NCBI GenBank assembly: GCA_034667225.1
Contig: JAXDKG010000063.1
Location: 78,853 to 142,852 of the forward strand
Length of the DNA stretch: 64,000 bases
Reading direction: 5' to 3'
Source of the DNA: DATMER01 sp034667225
GTDB lineage: Bacteria; Acidobacteriota; Thermoanaerobaculia; Multivoradales; UBA5704
In this document: one piece after another, positions 34,743 through 44,324 of the stretch
Layout: the number at the start of each line of letters is the position of its first letter
How positions within the stretch are numbered: the first letter of the stretch is position 1
The notes under the pieces: generated by a model
Database searches by the model: none
What the model was told of the DNA's origin: nothing
The model's input: only the letters and a program-made list of their open reading frames with translations
Position numbers and translations under genes: made by a program

Positions 34743-36606
34743 GAAAGCTTTCCCAATTTTATTCGCGGCCCTGTTCCTGGCGGCCGGAATATCCGCGTCC
34801 GGCGGCGCGTCCAGCTGGCGCTCCCTTCCCCTCTGGGGCGGCGACGTGCGCAGCCTCGCAATCCACCCCGACGACCCCGACATGGTCTTCGCAGGCACCT
34901 CGGCCGGCCAGCTCTACCTGTCCCGCGATGCGGGCCGGAGCTGGGTCGACGCCGGATCGCACCTGCCTTTCCCGGGCTGGGTCGTGAACACTCTGCGCTT
35001 CGATCCCAACAAGCCCGACCGGCTCTGGGCCGGCCTCTGGGGCGTCTGGGGCGGCGGCCACGTGGCCTTCTCCGACGACATGGGCAAGACCTGGGTCTCG
35101 CGCGCAGCAGGCCTGCCGGAGGAGCCGGTCTATACGATGGCGCTGGTGCCGGGCCGCGAAGGCCGGATCTACGTGGGAACGCTCTCGGGCGTCTGGACCA
35201 CCGAGGACAGCGGCGAGAGCTGGCGGCGGCTCACCTCCGACCTCCCCGAGGTCCAGAAGGTCACCAGCCTGCTCGTCAACGCGGAACGGCCCGACACGAT
35301 CATCGCCGGCACCTGGCGCCAGGCCTACCGCACCGAGGACGGCGGACGCACCTGGGCCGGCATCTTCGAGGGCATGGTCCTCGACTCCGAGGTCTTCAGC
35401 CTCACCCCGGTCCCGGAGCGCCCCGGCGAGATCTGGGCCACCACGTGCGGCTGGGTCTACCGGTCGCTCGACGGCGGCAACAAGTGGGAGCGCTTCAAGG
35501 AGGGATTCGAGGAGCGGCGCACGCCGAGCTTCTCGGCCCTGCCCGACGGCAGGCTCCTGGCCGGGACCGTGGCCGGGCTCCACGTCTCCTCCGACGGCGG
35601 CAAGACCTGGAAGCGGACCGGCGATCCGGCCCTGGCCATCCATGGGATCTACTGGCACCCGAAGCGGCCGGATCGGGTCTTCCTGGCGACCGAGGGCTCG
35701 GGCGTCTGGCTTTCCACTGACTCGGCCGCCAACTTCCGGCCGTCCAGCGAGGGGATGACGAACACCCGCGTCTCCGCCCTGGCCAGCTTCGGCGAGGAGC
35801 TGCTCATCGCCTTGAGCCACGCCGGGCCGATCTCGGGCATCCACCTGTCGCGCGACCGCGGCAAGACCTTCGAGGCCGACGGCTTCACGCCGCTGCCGAC
35901 CGTGCTCGACCTGACCTGGCACGAGGGGAGGATCTATGCCGCCACCGAGCGCGGGCTTTACGAGCGCCGCGGCGCCTCCTGGTTCCGTCTCAAGGAGCTG
36001 GGGGAGACCCGGGTGGAGCAGGTGCTCAGCGATGGGCCGCAGCTCGTGGCCCGCACTGCCACCGGCCTCTGGGAGCTCAAGGGCCTGAAGTTCGTCCAGC
36101 GCCCGTTCGCGCACGGCATGCCGCGTTCCGCGGCCTTCTTCGGCGGCGCCCTCTGGGTCACGGACGGCAGCGGCCTCTACCGCCTCACGGCGACCTCGAA
36201 CGACACGGTCGCGACCCCCTTCGCCGGCGGGCGGCTGCACCGTTTGCAGGACCAGCTCCTGCTCTGGGGGCCGGGCGGCGCCTGGACCCGTCCTGCCCTG
36301 ACCCCGCTCGATACTGAATGGGTGGAGCTGACCGAGAAGGCGTCGCGCCTGCTCTCCACGGGCCACGAGCGGTGGTCCGCCCTGATGGTGAGCGGCGACA
36401 CCGTGCGGCTCTACGACCGCGACGTGCGCAAGTTCCGCATCGTCGAGGTGCCCGTGCCCGCCCGCGATATTTCTTCCGCCCTGGTCCTGGGGGGCAAGCT
36501 GATGCTGGGGACCTCCGGCCATGGAGTGCTGGTGCGGGAGATGGGGGAGGACCTGTTCCCTGCCCCCGCGGCGCCAGCCCCGGTGGCTGCCGGGACGGGC
36601 AGCTAG
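34729..36606 (+). CDS. Secreted BNR/sortilin-like beta-propeller protein
   Basis: About 625 residues; ATG 34729 or 34735 are both possible, with a signal peptide (TRKAFPILFAALFLAAGISA). The mature protein is made of repeated Asp-box/BNR motifs such as SRDAGRSW, SDDMGKTW, TEDSGESW, TEDGGRTW, SSDGGKTW and SRDRGKTF with WxD-type strands between, as in the VPS10/photosystem-stability-factor-like ten-bladed propellers. The last quarter lacks clear boxes. These proteins bind ligands or glycans outside the cell; no enzyme residues are seen. The gene overlaps xdhC, so cotranslation is likely, though a functional link is doubtful. Confidence 0.85.
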   Translation: MEMTRKAFPILFAALFLAAGISASGGASSWRSLPLWGGDVRSLAIHPDDPDMVFAGTSAGQLYLSRDAGRSWVDAGSHLPFPGWVVNTLRFDPNKPDRLWAGLWGVWGGGHVAFSDDMGKTWVSRAAGLPEEPVYTMALVPGREGRIYVGTLSGVWTTEDSGESWRRLTSDLPEVQKVTSLLVNAERPDTIIAGTWRQAYRTEDGGRTWAGIFEGMVLDSEVFSLTPVPERPGEIWATTCGWVYRSLDGGNKWERFKEGFEERRTPSFSALPDGRLLAGTVAGLHVSSDGGKTWKRTGDPALAIHGIYWHPKRPDRVFLATEGSGVWLSTDSAANFRPSSEGMTNTRVSALASFGEELLIALSHAGPISGIHLSRDRGKTFEADGFTPLPTVLDLTWHEGRIYAATERGLYERRGASWFRLKELGETRVEQVLSDGPQLVARTATGLWELKGLKFVQRPFAHGMPRSAAFFGGALWVTDGSGLYRLTATSNDTVATPFAGGRLHRLQDQLLLWGPGGAWTRPALTPLDTEWVELTEKASRLLSTGHERWSALMVSGDTVRLYDRDVRKFRIVEVPVPARDISSALVLGGKLMLGTSGHGVLVREMGEDLFPAPAAPAPVAAGTGS

Positions 36607-37988
36607 TCCCCGCCCTTGAGCCCTGCCTTCTTCGCGTAATACCGGAAGCTGCGGAAGCTCATGCCCAGCAGCTCGGCGGCCTGGGTCTGGACGCCGCTGG
36701 TGCGCTCCAGGGCCTGCTGCATGAGCTGGGCGCGGATGTCTTCGAGGTAGGCCTCCAGGTCGAGCCCCTCTTCGGGGAGATGGATCAGGTCCGAGTTCGC
36801 CCGGCGCTGGGTGAGCAGGTGGACCGGCAGGTCCCGCGTGGTGATGATCTCCGCGTGCGAGAGGGCAAGGATGCGCTCGATCAGGTTCTCCAGCTCCCGC
36901 ACGTTCCCCGGCCAGTCGTAACTCTCGAGCACGTGCATGGCCTCGACCGAGATCTGCCGCGGCGGCAGCTCCATCTGCCGGCAGTACTTCTGGAGGAAGA
37001 AGTCCACCAGCAGCGGGACGTCCTCCCGGCGCTGGCGCAGCGGCGGCAGGTGGATCGGCAGCACGTTGATCCGGTAATAGAGATCCTCGCGGAACTCGCC
37101 CGTGGTGAGGCGGGTCTCCAGGTCCTGGTTGGTCGCCGCGATGATGCGGACGTCGACCGTCTCCTCCTCGGTGCCCCCCACCTTGCGCACCACCCGCTCC
37201 TGGATGGCGCGCAGCAGCTTCACCTGCATGGTCGGCGTCATCTCGCCGATCTCGTCCAGGAACAGCGTGCCGCGGTCAGCCTCCTGGAAGAGGCCCTTCT
37301 TCTCCCGCACCGCGCCGGTGAAAGCGCCGCGCTCGTGGCCGAAGAGCTCGCTCTCGAGGAGGTTCTCGGGCATCGCGCCGCAGTTGAGCGACAGGAACCG
37401 CCGGTTTGTCCGCGGGCTCGCGAAGTGGATGGCCCGCGCGATCAGCTCCTTGCCCGTGCCGCTCTCGCCGTGGATCAGGACCGTCGAGCTCGTGCGGGCG
37501 ATCCGCTCGACGAGCGAGAAGATCGCCTGCATGCGCGGGCTCTTGCCAATGATGTTGTTGAACGTGTACTTCTGCTCCAGCTCGCGGCGCAGATAGATGT
37601 TCTCTTCCGCGAGCTGCTCGCGCTCCAGCGCCTTCAGGACGACGATCTTCAGCTCCTCGACGTCGAACGGCTTCGAGATGTAGTCGGCGGCGCCGGACTT
37701 CATGGCCTCGATGGCGGTCTTCGTCGAGGTGTAGGCCGTCATCATGACGACGGCCGGGCCGTTGTTTTCTCCGGACTTGGCCTCTTTGAGAATGTCGAGC
37801 CCGCTGCCGTCCGGCATCATCACGTCGCAGAGGATCAGGTCGAAGCTCCGGCCCGTCAGGGCTTTGCGTGCCTCGGTTACGGAGCTCGCCGTCTCGACCG
37901 CGTAGCCCTCCTCCTCGAAGAGCAGCGACAGGAAGTCGACGATGCTCGATTCGTCGTCCACCACCAGCAGCCGGGCGCGTTCGCTCAT
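36603..37988 (-). CDS. pilR: PilR-like NtrC-family sigma-54 response regulator
   Basis: This encodes 461 residues. The receiver domain has the phospho-accepting Asp in LILCDVMMPDGSG (near residue 55) with DDE at the N-terminus and K in SKPFD. The AAA+ domain has Walker A GESGTGKE, the sigma-54 contact GAFTGA and Walker B LFLDEIGEM. The C-terminal Fis-type HTH reads SGVQTQAAELLGMSFRSFRYY. The start overlaps the stop of pilS by four bases (ATGA). Order pilT-pilC-pilS-pilR matches type IV pilus clusters, where PilR drives pilin transcription. The gene's stop overlaps the end of the convergent propeller gene. Confidence 0.95.
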   Translation of the reverse strand: MSERARLLVVDDESSIVDFLSLLFEEEGYAVETASSVTEARKALTGRSFDLILCDVMMPDGSGLDILKEAKSGENNGPAVVMMTAYTSTKTAIEAMKSGAADYISKPFDVEELKIVVLKALEREQLAEENIYLRRELEQKYTFNNIIGKSPRMQAIFSLVERIARTSSTVLIHGESGTGKELIARAIHFASPRTNRRFLSLNCGAMPENLLESELFGHERGAFTGAVREKKGLFQEADRGTLFLDEIGEMTPTMQVKLLRAIQERVVRKVGGTEEETVDVRIIAATNQDLETRLTTGEFREDLYYRINVLPIHLPPLRQRREDVPLLVDFFLQKYCRQMELPPRQISVEAMHVLESYDWPGNVRELENLIERILALSHAEIITTRDLPVHLLTQRRANSDLIHLPEEGLDLEAYLEDIRAQLMQQALERTSGVQTQAAELLGMSFRSFRYYAKKAGLKGGD

Positions 37989-39802
37989 GGCGCCTCCACT
38001 CCGGCCGCGGCAGCCTGGACGGCTGGCATGCCCGATACCCCGGCGGACATCGCCGGCAGCTCCACCGTGATCGTCGTGCCTCCTCCCGGCCGGGAGTCCA
38101 CGTCCAGCCTCCCGCCGTGCTCCTGGACGATCCGGTAGACGATGGCCATGCCGATGCCCGTGCCGCCGTCGAAGAACGACTGGAAGGGATGGAACAGGTT
38201 CGCCCGTTGCTCCTCGGTCATGCCGCGCCCCGTGTCGATGACCTGCATTCGGTAGTGCTCGTCCGTCAGCTTGCCCACGATCGTGAGCGTACCGCCGCCG
38301 GGCATGGCGCGCAGAGAGTTGCGCGCCAGGTTCCAGAAGATCTGGCTCACCTGGTCGGGATCCGCGATCACCGAGGCCGAGGGTGGATCGAGCTTCACTG
38401 CGATCCGGTGGAGCTCGGAGACCTCGGCACTGTTGCGGAGCAGCTCGCAGTTCTCGGCCAGCAGGCGCGCGATGTCGAAGGGCTGAAGGGAGCCTTCCCG
38501 CGGCCGTGCGAAGCGCAGGAAGCCCTTAATGGTGCGGTCCAGGCGCTGGCTCTCCTTGAGCAGGATCTCGATCAGCTTGCGCTGCGACGGGGTGGCGTTC
38601 GGCGCGCTCGACAGCATCTGCACCGAGCCCGAGATGGCGGCGAGCGGGTTGCCGATCTCGTGCGCCAGGCCGGCCGCGAGCTCGCCCACGGCGGCCATGC
38701 GGTCCTTGATCCGCAGCTCGCCCTCGAGCTTCCGCCAGCGGCTGAAGTCCTGGAAGATGACGATGAAGCCGCGGTGGCGGCCGTCGGCGTCGTTGAGCTG
38801 CGAGATCGAGAAGCCGATGTTTCGAGTATCGCGAGTGTCATGGGTATCGCCGCCGCGCTCCATCTCGGTCTCGGCGCGCAGCGTGCGCTTGCTCTCGCTG
38901 GCCGCGGTCAGCTCGCTCCAGCGCTCGGGAGAGAACAGGCCCGACTCGCGGATCGGCCGCCCCACCAGCTCCTCCAGGGGCCGCTCCAGGATGCTCAGCC
39001 CGGCCTGGTTGATGCTGGTGATCACCCCCTCCAGATCGGTGGTGATCAGGCCGCTGCTGATCGACTCGATGACGTCGCGGTGGACGACCTCGAGGTCGGC
39101 GAGGTGCTCCCTTTTCTCCTCCAACTCGCGCTCCGCCCGGGCGACGTTGTGCGCCAGGTAGGAGGTGAGCAGCGCCACGCCGTAAAAGCCGAAACAGTGC
39201 ACCGCCAGGCCGTAGGCGAGCCGGAACACCGGCACCGTCTCGGGCGCGCCCGGAGGCAGCGGGATCCGGTGGAAGTAGAGGCTGAGCACCAGCCCGGCGT
39301 AGAGGACGTTGGCCGCCGAGGCCACCGTGATGCCGGCGCGGCGGCGCAGCAGCGTCGAGGCCACGGCGATGACGATCAGGTAGAGCATCGAGAACGGGCT
39401 CTCGATGCCGCCCAGGTAGTAGACCAGGGCCGTGATGAGCAGCAGGTCGCCGAAGAACTGGATGTAGGCCTGGATCGTCGGCCGGCGGCGGAGGATGCGC
39501 AGCAGGGCGATGTAGACCAGGGTGGCGGCGAAGGTCAGGCCGCCGAGGCGGAAGACCACCTTCGGCCGCAGCATCTCAGGCTCCGGGGGCGGCGCGGGCG
39601 GACCCATTTGAATCGGCGGTATCGGCGATGCTTGCGGCGCGGGAGCGGTGATCGCCGGGGGCGCCGGCGGGATACTCCCCTCGATCTCGGCCGGTGCCGA
39701 CGTGGGGCCGATCTGCAGCAAAGCATAGGGGATCAGCACGCTGCCGATCGCCACGACCCGGACGGCGATGTACCACCGGAGCTGGTTGGTGAGGTTTGAC
39801 AT
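37985..39802 (-). CDS. pilS: PilS-like membrane sensor histidine kinase
   Basis: This encodes 605 residues. About six TM helices form the first third, with a proline/alanine-rich loop (SIPPAPPAITAPAP) between the first two. A PAS domain follows (ESISSGLITTDLEGVITSI), then the phospho-acceptor H-box ELAAGLAHEIGNPLAAI, the N-box QIFWNLARNSLRAM and the G-boxes VIDTGRGMTEEQ and GGTGIGMAIVYRI. The kinase is complete. It is 53 bases downstream of pilC and overlaps pilR, its cognate regulator. In pilus systems PilS senses membrane pilin, fitting the membrane-embedded N-terminus. Confidence 0.94.
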   Translation of the reverse strand: MSNLTNQLRWYIAVRVVAIGSVLIPYALLQIGPTSAPAEIEGSIPPAPPAITAPAPQASPIPPIQMGPPAPPPEPEMLRPKVVFRLGGLTFAATLVYIALLRILRRRPTIQAYIQFFGDLLLITALVYYLGGIESPFSMLYLIVIAVASTLLRRRAGITVASAANVLYAGLVLSLYFHRIPLPPGAPETVPVFRLAYGLAVHCFGFYGVALLTSYLAHNVARAERELEEKREHLADLEVVHRDVIESISSGLITTDLEGVITSINQAGLSILERPLEELVGRPIRESGLFSPERWSELTAASESKRTLRAETEMERGGDTHDTRDTRNIGFSISQLNDADGRHRGFIVIFQDFSRWRKLEGELRIKDRMAAVGELAAGLAHEIGNPLAAISGSVQMLSSAPNATPSQRKLIEILLKESQRLDRTIKGFLRFARPREGSLQPFDIARLLAENCELLRNSAEVSELHRIAVKLDPPSASVIADPDQVSQIFWNLARNSLRAMPGGGTLTIVGKLTDEHYRMQVIDTGRGMTEEQRANLFHPFQSFFDGGTGIGMAIVYRIVQEHGGRLDVDSRPGGGTTITVELPAMSAGVSGMPAVQAAAAGVEAP

Positions 39803-39855
39803 GAGACGCCGCGGATCCGAGAGGCGGCGGGAAGAGCCCGCCGCCTCCCTCTAAA

Positions 39856-41061
39856 CTACCCGATCTGGCTGAGGATCGAGTAGAGCGGCAGGTACATGGC
39901 GGCCACGATCGTGCCGATGACCGCGCCCAGGACCGTGATCATGATCGGCTCGATCAGCTTCATCAGGCCCCCCACGGCCGTGTCGACCTCGTCCTCGTAG
40001 AAATCCGCGATCTTGGAGAGCATCTGGTCGAGAGCGCCGGTCTGCTCGCCGACGTTGATCATCTGCACCACCATCGCCGGGAACACCTTGGTATCCGCCA
40101 GCGGCTCGCTGATCGTCTTGCCCTCCTCGACGCTCTTGCGCACCGCCATGACCGCGTCCTCGATGATCGCGTTGCCCGCCGTCTTGGCCGTGATCTCCAG
40201 GCCGTCGAGGATGGGCACGCCCGAGGAGGTCAGGGTCGCCAGGGTGCGGCAGAAGCGGGCCACCGCGATCTTGCGCAGCAGCATGCCGATGATCGGGACC
40301 TTCAGCAGCAGGCCGTCGATGACGCGCCGCCCTCGATACGTCTTGTGGTAACGCTGAAGAGCAATAAAGCCGGCGAACCCCACCGCGAAGATGAAGATGA
40401 AGTAGCGGCCGATGAAGTTGCTGGCCGCGATCACGATGCGCGTCAGGAGGGGCATCTCGCTGCCCAGGCCCGAGAAGAGCTGGGCGAACACCGGGATGAC
40501 CTTCCACAGGATGATGAACACCACGCCGGCGGCGATGACGATGACCGCCACCGGGTAGATCAGGGCCGCCTGCACCTGGCTGTTCAGCTTCACTGCCTTC
40601 TCGATATAGGTCGAGAGGCGCTGGAGGATGACGTCGAGGATACCGCCCGCCTCGCCGGCCGCCACCATGTTGACGAACAGGTTGTCGAACGCCTTGGGAT
40701 GCTTGCGCATGGCGTCGGCGATGGAGGAACCGGACTCCACGTCGCTGCGCACCTCGTTGATGATCGCGGCGAAGGTGCGGTTCTCCTCCTGGCCGCCCAG
40801 GATCTCCAGGCACTGCACGAGGGGGAGACCGGCGTCGAGCATCACCGAGAACTGGCGGGTGAAGATGGAGATGCGCTTGCGGCTGACCTTGGTGGGCATG
40901 CGCGGGAGCAGCTTGAACTCCCGGCCCCGCTCGCGCAGGTTGATCACCTGGATGCGCTGCCGCCGCAGTACGGCGGCGGCGGCGTCGCGGGAGTCGGCCA
41001 GCAGGACTCCCTCCTGCGTCTGGCCGCCTGAGTTGCGGCCTTTCCATTCGAAGCTGGGCAT
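39856..41061 (-). CDS. pilC: PilC type IV pilus inner-membrane platform protein
   Basis: This encodes 401 residues, the usual length for PilC/GspF. Two related T2SSF halves are visible, each beginning with a Phe-rich helix (ISIFTRQFSVMLDAGLPLVQ and VARFCRTLATLTSSGVPILDG), with three TM segments (VQAALIYPVAVIVIAAGVVFII, YFIFIFAVGFAGFIAL, IEPIMITVLGAVIGTIVAAMYLP). PilC connects the cytoplasmic motor ATPases to the pilus. It follows pilT by three bases. Confidence 0.96.
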   Translation of the reverse strand: MPSFEWKGRNSGGQTQEGVLLADSRDAAAAVLRRQRIQVINLRERGREFKLLPRMPTKVSRKRISIFTRQFSVMLDAGLPLVQCLEILGGQEENRTFAAIINEVRSDVESGSSIADAMRKHPKAFDNLFVNMVAAGEAGGILDVILQRLSTYIEKAVKLNSQVQAALIYPVAVIVIAAGVVFIILWKVIPVFAQLFSGLGSEMPLLTRIVIAASNFIGRYFIFIFAVGFAGFIALQRYHKTYRGRRVIDGLLLKVPIIGMLLRKIAVARFCRTLATLTSSGVPILDGLEITAKTAGNAIIEDAVMAVRKSVEEGKTISEPLADTKVFPAMVVQMINVGEQTGALDQMLSKIADFYEDEVDTAVGGLMKLIEPIMITVLGAVIGTIVAAMYLPLYSILSQIG

Positions 41062-41064
41062 CGC

Positions 41065-42183
41065 TTAGCTCCTTGCCGCCGCGCCTTCGTTCCCGATGTT
41101 GGGGTTCAGCGAAGCGGGACCGCGCGCGATGATCTCCTGCAGCTCGTCGGGCAGCGATGACCGCGACAGAGCCGTCTCCAGGGTGATCATGCGCTTGAAG
41201 TAGAGAGAGGCCAGGGACTGGTTGAACGTCTGCATCCCGTACTTCGACTGGCCAGTCTGCATCATGCCGTAGATCTGGTGCACCTTGTCCTCGCGGATCA
41301 GGTTGCGGATGGCCGAGCTGGGGATGAGGATCTCCATGGCCATCACGCGGCCCTTGCCGCCCGCCCGCGGGAGGAGGGTCTGGCAGAGGATCCCCTCCAG
41401 CACGAGCGAGAGCTGGGCCCGGATCTGACCCTGTTGGTGGGCCGGGAACACGTCGATGATGCGGTTGATCGACTGCGCGGCCGAGTTCGTGTGCAGGGTG
41501 GCGAAGGTGAGGTGGCCGGTCTCGGCGATGCGTAGGGCGGACTCGATGGTCTCCAGGTCGCGCATCTCGCCGATGAGGACCACGTCGGGGTCCTGCCGCA
41601 GGGCCGAGCGCAGCGCGGCGGCGAAGCCGTGGGTGTCGGCGTGCACCTCGCGCTGGTTGACCAGGCACTTCTTGTGCGAGTGCAGGAACTCGACCGGGTC
41701 CTCGATGGTGATCATGTGCTCGGCGCGCTCGCGGTTGACCTTGTCGAGCATGGCGGCGAGGGTGGTGGACTTGCCCGAGCCGGTGGGGCCCGTGACCAGG
41801 ATGAGGCCACGCGGCTTGTCGCACAGCTTCTCGATGATGGTCGGCAGGCCCAGCTCCTTGAATCCCTTGATCTCGAAGGGGATCTGCCGGAACACGGCGG
41901 CGATGGCGCCGCGCTGGTGGAAGATGTTCGCCCGGAACCGCGCCAGCCCCTTGATGCCGAAGGAGAGGTCGATCTCCAGATCCTCCTCCAGGCGGTGCTT
42001 CTGGTTGTCCGTCAGGATGGAGTAGGCCAGTTGCTTGGTCTCCGACGGCGTCATCGACGGGTAATTGAGCGCCCGCAGGCCGCCATCCACGCGGATCTGC
42101 GGCGCGGAGTTCGTGGTGATGTGGAGGTCGGACCCCCCTTGGCCCACCATCTCCTTGAGAAGCTGGTTCAACGTCGGCGGCAC
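41065..42183 (-). CDS. pilT: PilT pilus retraction ATPase
   Basis: This encodes 372 residues. It has Walker A GPTGSGKST, the Asp box ITIEDPVEFLH, Walker B LIGEMRDLETI, His box LHTNSAAQSINRIID and the PilT signature AIRNLIRE needed for retraction. The N-terminal domain has the SDLHITTNSAPQIRVDG landmark. It is the first gene of the minus-strand pilTCSR unit and lies next to a large REP-like inverted repeat. No pilB or pilin gene is in the window, so the rest of the pilus genes are elsewhere. Confidence 0.97.
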   Translation of the reverse strand: MPPTLNQLLKEMVGQGGSDLHITTNSAPQIRVDGGLRALNYPSMTPSETKQLAYSILTDNQKHRLEEDLEIDLSFGIKGLARFRANIFHQRGAIAAVFRQIPFEIKGFKELGLPTIIEKLCDKPRGLILVTGPTGSGKSTTLAAMLDKVNRERAEHMITIEDPVEFLHSHKKCLVNQREVHADTHGFAAALRSALRQDPDVVLIGEMRDLETIESALRIAETGHLTFATLHTNSAAQSINRIIDVFPAHQQGQIRAQLSLVLEGILCQTLLPRAGGKGRVMAMEILIPSSAIRNLIREDKVHQIYGMMQTGQSKYGMQTFNQSLASLYFKRMITLETALSRSSLPDELQEIIARGPASLNPNIGNEGAAARS

Positions 42184-42279
42184 GGCAGAACCCCCTGAAA
42201 AGCCGAAATCTTGACCTACTCGTTAGAGCTGGGCGGGAGTGTACACCAGTAAGGGAATAGATGAAAGGGTATGAATGGG

Positions 42280-42392
42280 CCGCCTGGGGTTGAAACCCCA
42301 GGCTAGAAAAGTACAGCCTCCTCCGGAGGCTGCCGCCCTCGCCCCCGTAGGGCGGCGATACCCTTCTAGCCTGGGGTTTCAACCCCAGGCGG
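42280..42392. repeat. REP-like three-armed inverted-repeat element
   Basis: Perfect 29-bp arms at 42280-42308 and 42364-42392 are inverted copies, and each arm holds its own 9-bp hairpin (CCTGGGGTT/AACCCCAGG, loop GA). Between the arms are two further hairpins: AGCCTCC/GGAGGCT with a three-base loop and GCCGCCCT/AGGGCGGC. The whole can fold as a cloverleaf. It lies between the divergent starts of pilT and an ABC exporter. This form is typical of REP/BIME elements moved by RAYT-type transposases; none is encoded here. Confidence 0.9.
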
Positions 42393-42412
42393 TCTGATAT
42401 CGTTCCCCCTCG

Positions 42413-44305
42413 ATGAGCGAGCCCGACGCCCACCAGGAAGAAGAGGCCCTCGGCAAGGCGTACGACGCCCGCCTGATGCGGCGTCTGCTCGGCTATCTCC
42501 GGCCCTACCGGGGGATGACCGCCGCAGCCGTGGCGCTGATCTTCCTGTCCTCGGCGCTCCAGCTCGTCGGACCCCTGGCGTTTGCGGTATCCCTCGACCT
42601 CTTCATCCGGCCCGGAGGTGACCCCGGCAAGCTCTCCGGCGTGAGCGCCTGGGTGCGGGACGCCCTGCTCGCCCGCGGGATCGAGCCGGCGAGCGTGGCC
42701 GTCCAGGGGATCAACACCGTGGCCGTGATCTACCTGGTGTCCCTGGTGCTCACCTTTCTCGTGCTCTACGCCGAGGGGTACGTGATGCAGCTCATGGGGC
42801 AGTACATCATGAACGACATGCGCCGGCAGATCTTCGGACATCTGCAGCGCCTGCCGATCTCCTACTACGACCGCAACCCCATCGGCCGGCTCGTCACCCG
42901 GGTGACCACGGACGTAGACGCCCTGAACGAGCTGTTCGCGGCCGGCATCGTGGCGATCCTGGGCGACGTGCTGCTGCTCGCCGGCATCGTGGGGGTGCTC
43001 TTCTGGCTCGACTGGCGGCTGGCGGTGGTGGCGTTCTCGATCGTGCCGCTGCTGCTGATGCTGACCTCCTGGTTCAAGGCGCGGGCCCGCGAGAGCTTCC
43101 GCGAAGTGCGGGTCAAGATCGCGCGCATCAACGCCTTTCTGCAGGAGCATGTGACCGGCATGCCCATCGTCCAGCTCTTCAACCGGGAAGAGCGGGCCTA
43201 CCGGGAGTTCGAGGAGATCAACGACGCCCATCGGGACGCCAACGTCCGCGGTATTTTCTATTACGCAGTCTTCTACCCCGGGGTGGAGCTGATCACCGCG
43301 CTGGGGATCGGCCTGATCCTCTGGTTCGGCGGCGGCCGGGTGATCTCGGGGATGATCTCGATCGGCGCGCTGATCGCCTTCCTCCAGTACGCCCAGCGCT
43401 TCTACCAGCCACTGGCGGACCTGTCGGAGAAGTACAACATCCTGCAGGGCGCCATGGCCTCCTCGGAGCGCATCTTCCGGCTCCTGGACACCCCGATGAC
43501 CATCGTCTCGCCGCCGGAAGCCTACGCGCCCGAGCGGGTGCGGGGCGCGATCGAGTTCGACCGCGTCCGGTTCTCCTACAAGGAGGACGAGCCGGTGCTC
43601 AAGGGGATCTCGTTCCAGGTGCAGCCCGGGGAGACGCTGGCGGTGGTGGGCCACACCGGAGCGGGCAAGAGCACGCTGGCGAACCTCCTCCTGCGCTTCT
43701 ATGACGTGGACAGCGGGGCCGTGCGGGTGGACGGGATCGACGTGAAGGATTGGGACCTCCCCCGCCTGCGCCGGAGCGTGGCCATGGTGCTCCAGGACGT
43801 CTTCCTCTTCTCCGGCACCGTCGGCGCGAACATCCGTCTCGGGGAGGAGACCATCGACGACGAGCGCCTCCGCTGGGCGGCCGGGGAGGTGCACGCCCTG
43901 CCCTTCATCGAGCGCCTGCCGGGAGGCTTCGAATCGCCGGTGCGTGAGCGTGGGGCGGGGCTCTCGGTCGGCCAGAAGCAGCTCATCGCCTTCGCCAGGG
44001 CGCTCGCCTTCGACCCGAGCATCCTGATCCTGGACGAGGCCACCTCCTCGATCGATACGGAGACCGAGCAGCTCATCCAGAAAGCGCTCGACCGCCTGCT
44101 CGTCAACCGCACCAGCATCGTGATCGCCCACCGCTTGTCCACCATCCAGAAGGCGGACCGCATCCTCGTCATGCACAAGGGAGAGATCCGCGAGATGGGG
44201 ACCCATCAGGAGCTGCTGGCGCTGCGCGGCATCTATTACCGGCTGTACCTGCTCCAGTACAAGGATCAGGAGCTCGAGCGACGGGAGCGGGTGGCGGCGG
44301 GGTAG
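42413..44305 (+). CDS. MsbA-like ABC exporter (fused TM and ATPase half-transporter)
   Basis: This encodes 630 residues. Six TM helices (about 35-330) with the EAA-like coupling stretch NRTPIGRLVTRVTTDVDAL-type (seen here as NPIGRLVTRVTTDVDAL) precede an ATPase with Walker A GHTGAGKST, Q-loop MVLQDVF, signature LSVGQKQ (second Gly replaced by Val), Walker B ILILDEATSSID and H-loop IVIAHRLSTI. It is a homodimerising half-transporter of the lipid/drug/peptide export class; cargo is unknown. It is preceded by the REP-like element and has no strong ribosome site. Confidence 0.93.
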   Translation: MSEPDAHQEEEALGKAYDARLMRRLLGYLRPYRGMTAAAVALIFLSSALQLVGPLAFAVSLDLFIRPGGDPGKLSGVSAWVRDALLARGIEPASVAVQGINTVAVIYLVSLVLTFLVLYAEGYVMQLMGQYIMNDMRRQIFGHLQRLPISYYDRNPIGRLVTRVTTDVDALNELFAAGIVAILGDVLLLAGIVGVLFWLDWRLAVVAFSIVPLLLMLTSWFKARARESFREVRVKIARINAFLQEHVTGMPIVQLFNREERAYREFEEINDAHRDANVRGIFYYAVFYPGVELITALGIGLILWFGGGRVISGMISIGALIAFLQYAQRFYQPLADLSEKYNILQGAMASSERIFRLLDTPMTIVSPPEAYAPERVRGAIEFDRVRFSYKEDEPVLKGISFQVQPGETLAVVGHTGAGKSTLANLLLRFYDVDSGAVRVDGIDVKDWDLPRLRRSVAMVLQDVFLFSGTVGANIRLGEETIDDERLRWAAGEVHALPFIERLPGGFESPVRERGAGLSVGQKQLIAFARALAFDPSILILDEATSSIDTETEQLIQKALDRLLVNRTSIVIAHRLSTIQKADRILVMHKGEIREMGTHQELLALRGIYYRLYLLQYKDQELERRERVAAG

Positions 44306-44324
44306 GGCGGGCTCGGGGAGACAG

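Noticed and set aside
31164..34898. A 1,244-residue minus-strand frame opposite YfhO-like and XdhC genes
   Set aside because: Shadow frame; the plus-strand genes have clear family motifs.
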